A stretch of 10,668 nucleotides of DNA, from positions 1 through 10,668 of the forward strand of contig NWUY0303888020.1 of NCBI GenBank assembly GCA_004151065.3, written 5' to 3'. Below are positions 8,202 to 10,668 of the stretch, one piece after another. Numbering within the stretch: position 1 is the stretch's first letter; each line of letters opens with the position of its first letter. This DNA comes from Larix sibirica (lineage: Eukaryota; Streptophyta; Pinopsida; Pinales; Pinaceae). The notes beneath the pieces were generated by a model. That model was given only the letters and a program-made list of their open reading frames with translations, ran no database searches and had not been told where the DNA came from. The translations under genes were made by a program, and so were the position numbers.

Positions 8202-8217
8202 TCCAGTTGCAACTGGA
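8202..8217. repeat. 16-bp perfect palindrome
   Basis: tccagttgcaactgga is identical to its own reverse complement. It holds CAGTTG/CAACTG in each direction, a core that fits both E-box (CANNTG) and MYB-core patterns. A palindrome of this length is uncommon by chance in 10 kb, but no function can be assigned. Confidence 0.5.
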
Positions 8218-8576
8218 CATGCCCTGTCACATAAAAATCAAAAGAAAAAAAAGTAGTATTTACCTTCTTTGCTTCTATAACAATGCAATTCAATAACTAA
8301 ACTTGTAAATGCCTCAGAAGTTTTAGCTTCTTAAACATAATGCAATTTTCTATATATCCCAAGAAACAAGTTTTAAGCTAATTTGTTGCAAATTCCTTCC
8401 CGTAATCAGAGAACAAAATGGTAGTTATTTCCAAAAGATTCTATTAGCACAAATATTCACATACCAAATTCCCCTTTCCCTCCTCAATACGCTGCAAATT
8501 CCACTATTTAAATCTTAAAAACCTAGAATACAGATCAATCCCTACAACCTTCAAAATTAATATACAGTTAACTACA

Positions 8577-8609
8577 TATAAAAACTTCTTCTTTTTCACT
8601 CCCTTCTCC
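8577..8609 (+). promoter_or_regulatory. Possible plant core promoter: TATA box plus pyrimidine patch
   Basis: TATAAAAA at 8577-8584 is followed at once by a nearly pure pyrimidine tract of about 25 bases. TATA plus Y-patch is a frequent arrangement in plant core promoters, and transcription would start near 8608-8615. The first ATG downstream (8627) opens only 13 codons. No clear gene follows, so this may be coincidence. Confidence 0.15.
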
Positions 8610-8921
8610 ACATCGAAAGACAAATATGTTCAGGATTCCAAGCTCAAGAGCCCCAGACAAGTGTTAAACTCAATACATTTATGCATAATTAGGTACCAAA
8701 ACAAAAAACCTTATGTTTTTACCTCCAAATCTTATTGTTCATGTTGTTTGTAGAGAAAACCCAAGCAAGGGTTGATTCTTGCAACTTACACGTCTAATCT
8801 AAATTTCAAAATAATATTTCGATAAATACATGCACTAGATCCTTACTCAAATTTAATCAAATGGATCCCTTTACGTGCATTTGGAATCCAAACCTTAAAA
8901 ACAAGCTCCATTGCCATCAAC

Positions 8922-9263
8922 CTTAGCCAACTTTAAAAAATGCAAAAATCTTGAAAATTGCAGTTTTTACAGCATCCCCGAACTTAATAAGTGGATGGAA
9001 TTGAAGCTATCACAAGATGGAAAAATCCATAGAAGAATACAAGGGTTTATCACTTTTATCTAGTCAAAATATCCACACTGAAACGATTCTGGCTTAGCCA
9101 ACTTTAAAAAATGCAAAAATATTGAAAATTGTAGCTTTTACAGCATCCCCAAACTTAATAAGTGGATGGAATTCAAGCTATCACAAGAAGGAAAAATCCA
9201 TAGAAGAATACAAGGGTTTATCACCTTTGTCTAGTCAAAATATCCACGCTGAAACGATTCTGG
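8922..9263. repeat. Tandem duplication, two 171-bp units
   Basis: Unit 1 (8922-9092) and unit 2 (9093-9263) are aligned without gaps and differ at about 9 of 171 positions (near 95% identity). Both begin cttagccaactttaaaaa and end gaaacgattctgg. The period is a multiple of three. In unit 2 a plus-strand frame (9122-9373, 83 codons) is open and continues beyond the repeat, while in unit 1 the same frame is closed by TGA (aat tga agc) and by TAG at the unit junction. The product is not recognised. The duplication looks like a fairly old local tandem event, perhaps of a gene fragment. Confidence 0.93.
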
Positions 9264-9373
9264 CTCAAAAAGCATTGAATTTGAGCCCAAAGCCCCGCTC
9301 TTCCGTTATTGAAAGTGGATTTATGCCATTCGAGTCAGAACCCTGTCAGGCCTACATCGCCTTCGAACCCTGA
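9122..9373 (+). CDS. Uncharacterised ORF, 83 aa, starting inside the second tandem unit
   Basis: The frame opens in repeat unit 2 and runs about 110 bases past it to a TGA. The codon at 9122 is TTG, so there is no real start and it would have to be an exon or a fragment. A possible 3' splice site, TTTTACAG, precedes it at about 9137-9145. The product is hydrophilic (segments such as HKKEKSIEEYKGLSPLSSQN and SPKPRSSVIESGFMPFESEP), without hydrophobic core or motif that I recognise. It is likely a gene fragment or a chance frame. Confidence 0.15.
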   Translation: MKIVAFTASPNLISGWNSSYHKKEKSIEEYKGLSPLSSQNIHAETILAQKALNLSPKPRSSVIESGFMPFESEPCQAYIAFEP

Positions 9374-9928
9374 TCTTCCATGGAGCCTTTTCATCTTGCA
9401 CATGAAGAGACGTTGCTCGTTCAAGGTTTTTTATTTAGTAGTGTTGAGTCCCTGCCTAATAGTGCAGCTTAGTCCCTGAACATCATACATACATTATACA
9501 TCTCAAATGAAGAAGCCCAAATCTGTCGAGGGTTTGAAACCCACCTGCACATCCCCTGACTTCTCAATATGCTTGTGATCATTTACATTAGATGTGTCTA
9601 GAAATCAACAAATTAATTTTGTCTATTTGTCCGAGGGATTGAAGCAACCAAGGGTACTGCACTGAGTGAGGCTTAAATTTCTTGCTTGTTGTGACTTGAA
9701 TCGAGAAGTGTGGATTATGAGAAAAGATTTTACGCACTGTGAATGTGGTGGAAGGTTGTAGAAGTAGGAGGGCACGCCAAAATTAACGGATGCCAAATTT
9801 AGCCCTCCAGCCACCATGAAGTTGCAGCCCTTTCCAACCTTTACACTTCAATCCACTAAGAAAAATATATTTCCAAGTAGGTTTGTATTTTTATTTATTT
9901 TTAATTCCGATCAATGATAATATTAGTC
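9264..9928. other. Unassigned region, weak minus-strand ORF
   Basis: A minus-strand frame at 9817-9623 (64 codons) starts with an ATG in fair plant context (CTTCATGG). Its residues are poor in acidic side chains and rich in Ser, Asn and basic residues, as in organelle transit peptides, but no mature domain follows and the frame ends in TAG. A perfect 13-bp palindromic-type motif, gggtttgaaaccc, at 9529-9541 resembles a Pol III B box only in part, and no matching A box or acceptor stem was found, so no tRNA or SINE is called. The phrase ttagtccctgaac (about 9470-9482) resembles motifs common in plant repeats. Confidence 0.35.
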
Positions 9929-10137
9929 TAATCAAGTCCGTTGGTCCAATAAAATGTCAACATATATTTATATGTTTTATTAAATAATTGTTGTTAAATA
10001 AAATATTTTCATTCAATATTATAGATTTAATCAAGTCGGTTGGTCCAATAAAATGTCAACATATATTTATATATTTTATATATGTTTTATTAAATAATTG
10101 TTGTTAAATAAAATGTTTTCATTCAATATTATAGATT
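9929..10137. repeat. AT-rich tandem duplication, units of 99 and 110 bp
   Basis: Unit 1 (9929-10027) and unit 2 (10028-10137) both run from taatcaagtc(c/g)gttggtcc to attatagatt. Apart from an 11-bp insertion of TA-rich sequence in unit 2 (after acatatatttatat) they differ at only two or so bases (C/G near the start, A/G near the end). The insertion looks like replication slippage within a TA-rich tract. No coding frame is involved. Confidence 0.93.
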
Positions 10138-10668
10138 TCAAATTTATTCAATGTAACCGTACAAATTAATTGAAAAGGGTGGAATAACAAAGAGGCATGT
10201 TATGAGTAGATGTTCAAATGCTAAACAAACAAAGAAAAATGAGTTATGGGTAGAAGATCACAATTATCTTTAATATTGTGGTTGTAGCGTGTTAGGTTAA
10301 ATTTGACTTGATTATAAAATGATTAGAGATAACTTTGATTTGGTGAATAATGGATTTAGTGTTAGAGGTTTATGTGTTGGTGGTTTTTGGTAATCCATGT
10401 TATTTGCCCATGGTTTTAGCATGTGATGAAGCCTATTTAAAAGATTGAGTAATTATATTTTAAGATGCCTAAATTGGTTGATGTTAACTGGAGTGGACAA
10501 GACTATTATATATCTAATTGGTGGTGGTGTTCCCAATTTAGGGTTTCCACTGTAAAAGAACTTGTTCCTTTAATGTGTTTGTTTTTGTGTATTAGTTTTA
10601 TTTTCTAACATAGTGATCATTAAGAAAGTTGTAAATATTTTGGTAAGTTATTAATAATACTCTACTAT
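10138..10668. other. AT-rich end of window, no gene seen
   Basis: No long open frame or RNA gene is visible. A ttagggttt motif at 10538-10546 is the complement of the plant telo-box AAACCCTAA, and ctatttaaaag near 10432 is TATA-like. Together they could mark a promoter for a gene beyond the right edge, but each is too short to be convincing. Confidence 0.4.

Larger units (their letters stand above)
7830..8921. other. Unassigned region with weak ORFs and isolated signals
   Basis: The part 7830-8130 is visibly less AT-rich than its surroundings and is open in several frames at once: plus strand 7873-8127 (84 codons, no ATG near the start in good context, no recognised domain), minus strand 8050-7865, and a minus-strand frame from about 8005 to 7830 containing the run MVEFEYVVLLPNHVLVTVVN. 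None is recognisable. Such overlap suggests former coding sequence or simply local base composition. Further right lie a 16-bp perfect palindrome (8202-8217), a TATAAAAA followed by a pyrimidine-rich tract (8577-8609), and a minus-strand splice-donor-like GGAG|GTAAAAAC (8723/8722). No complete gene can be built from these. Confidence 0.4.

Noticed and set aside
9470-9560. tRNA or SINE candidate around gggtttgaaaccc
   Set aside because: Only a partial B-box match; no A box at proper distance, no acceptor or anticodon stem, no A/T tail or target duplication.

Overview
The window is AT-rich plant nuclear DNA. It is dominated by one old, broken but nearly full-length LINE (non-LTR retrotransposon) of the plant L1 type. 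Plant origin is inferred from the LINE proteins: a DUF4283-like ORF1 with a CCHC knuckle, followed by an AP-endonuclease/reverse transcriptase ORF2 with SPGPDGW, DLEKAYDRVDW and FVDD motifs, as in seed-plant LINEs. Plant-like U-rich introns also appear in the flank. The species cannot be fixed from the sequence; a conifer or other large-genome seed plant is possible, but this is a guess.

Layout. 1-860 is AT-rich flank with one minus-strand ORF of doubtful status (202-573). 861-879 and 6135-6153 are near-identical 19-bp direct repeats that bracket the LINE as its target-site duplication. Inside, 880-1381 is the 5' UTR, 1382-2945 is ORF1 (two frameshifts, one stop), and 2945-5807 is ORF2 (three frameshifts, several stops). 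5808-6134 is a degraded 3' part with a very short A tail. ORF1 and ORF2 overlap in a TAATG stop-start. 6305-6415 is a strong AT-rich hairpin with two 47-nt arms, either a small foldback element or a hairpin-RNA locus. 6416-7312 holds no recognisable gene. 7313-7829 (minus strand) carries a possible small spliced gene of three exons (88 aa) with canonical splice sites and an AATAAA signal. 7830-8921 has weak ORFs and isolated promoter-like or splice-like signals. 8922-9263 is a 171-bp tandem duplication. 9264-9928 is unassigned, 9929-10137 is a second, AT-rich tandem duplication of about 99 bp, and the rest is unassigned AT-rich sequence.

How the parts relate. The LINE is an insertion into otherwise non-coding DNA: removing 880-6153 restores a continuous AT-rich locus. 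ORF1 (RNA binding) and ORF2 (endonuclease plus reverse transcriptase) once worked together in target-primed reverse transcription, but the copy is dead. No prokaryotic gene, operon, CRISPR, tRNA or rRNA gene was seen. I found no complete new biological system. The items most worth a second look are the 6305-6415 hairpin, the minus-strand spliced gene model, the 171-bp duplication and the TAATG coupling of the LINE.
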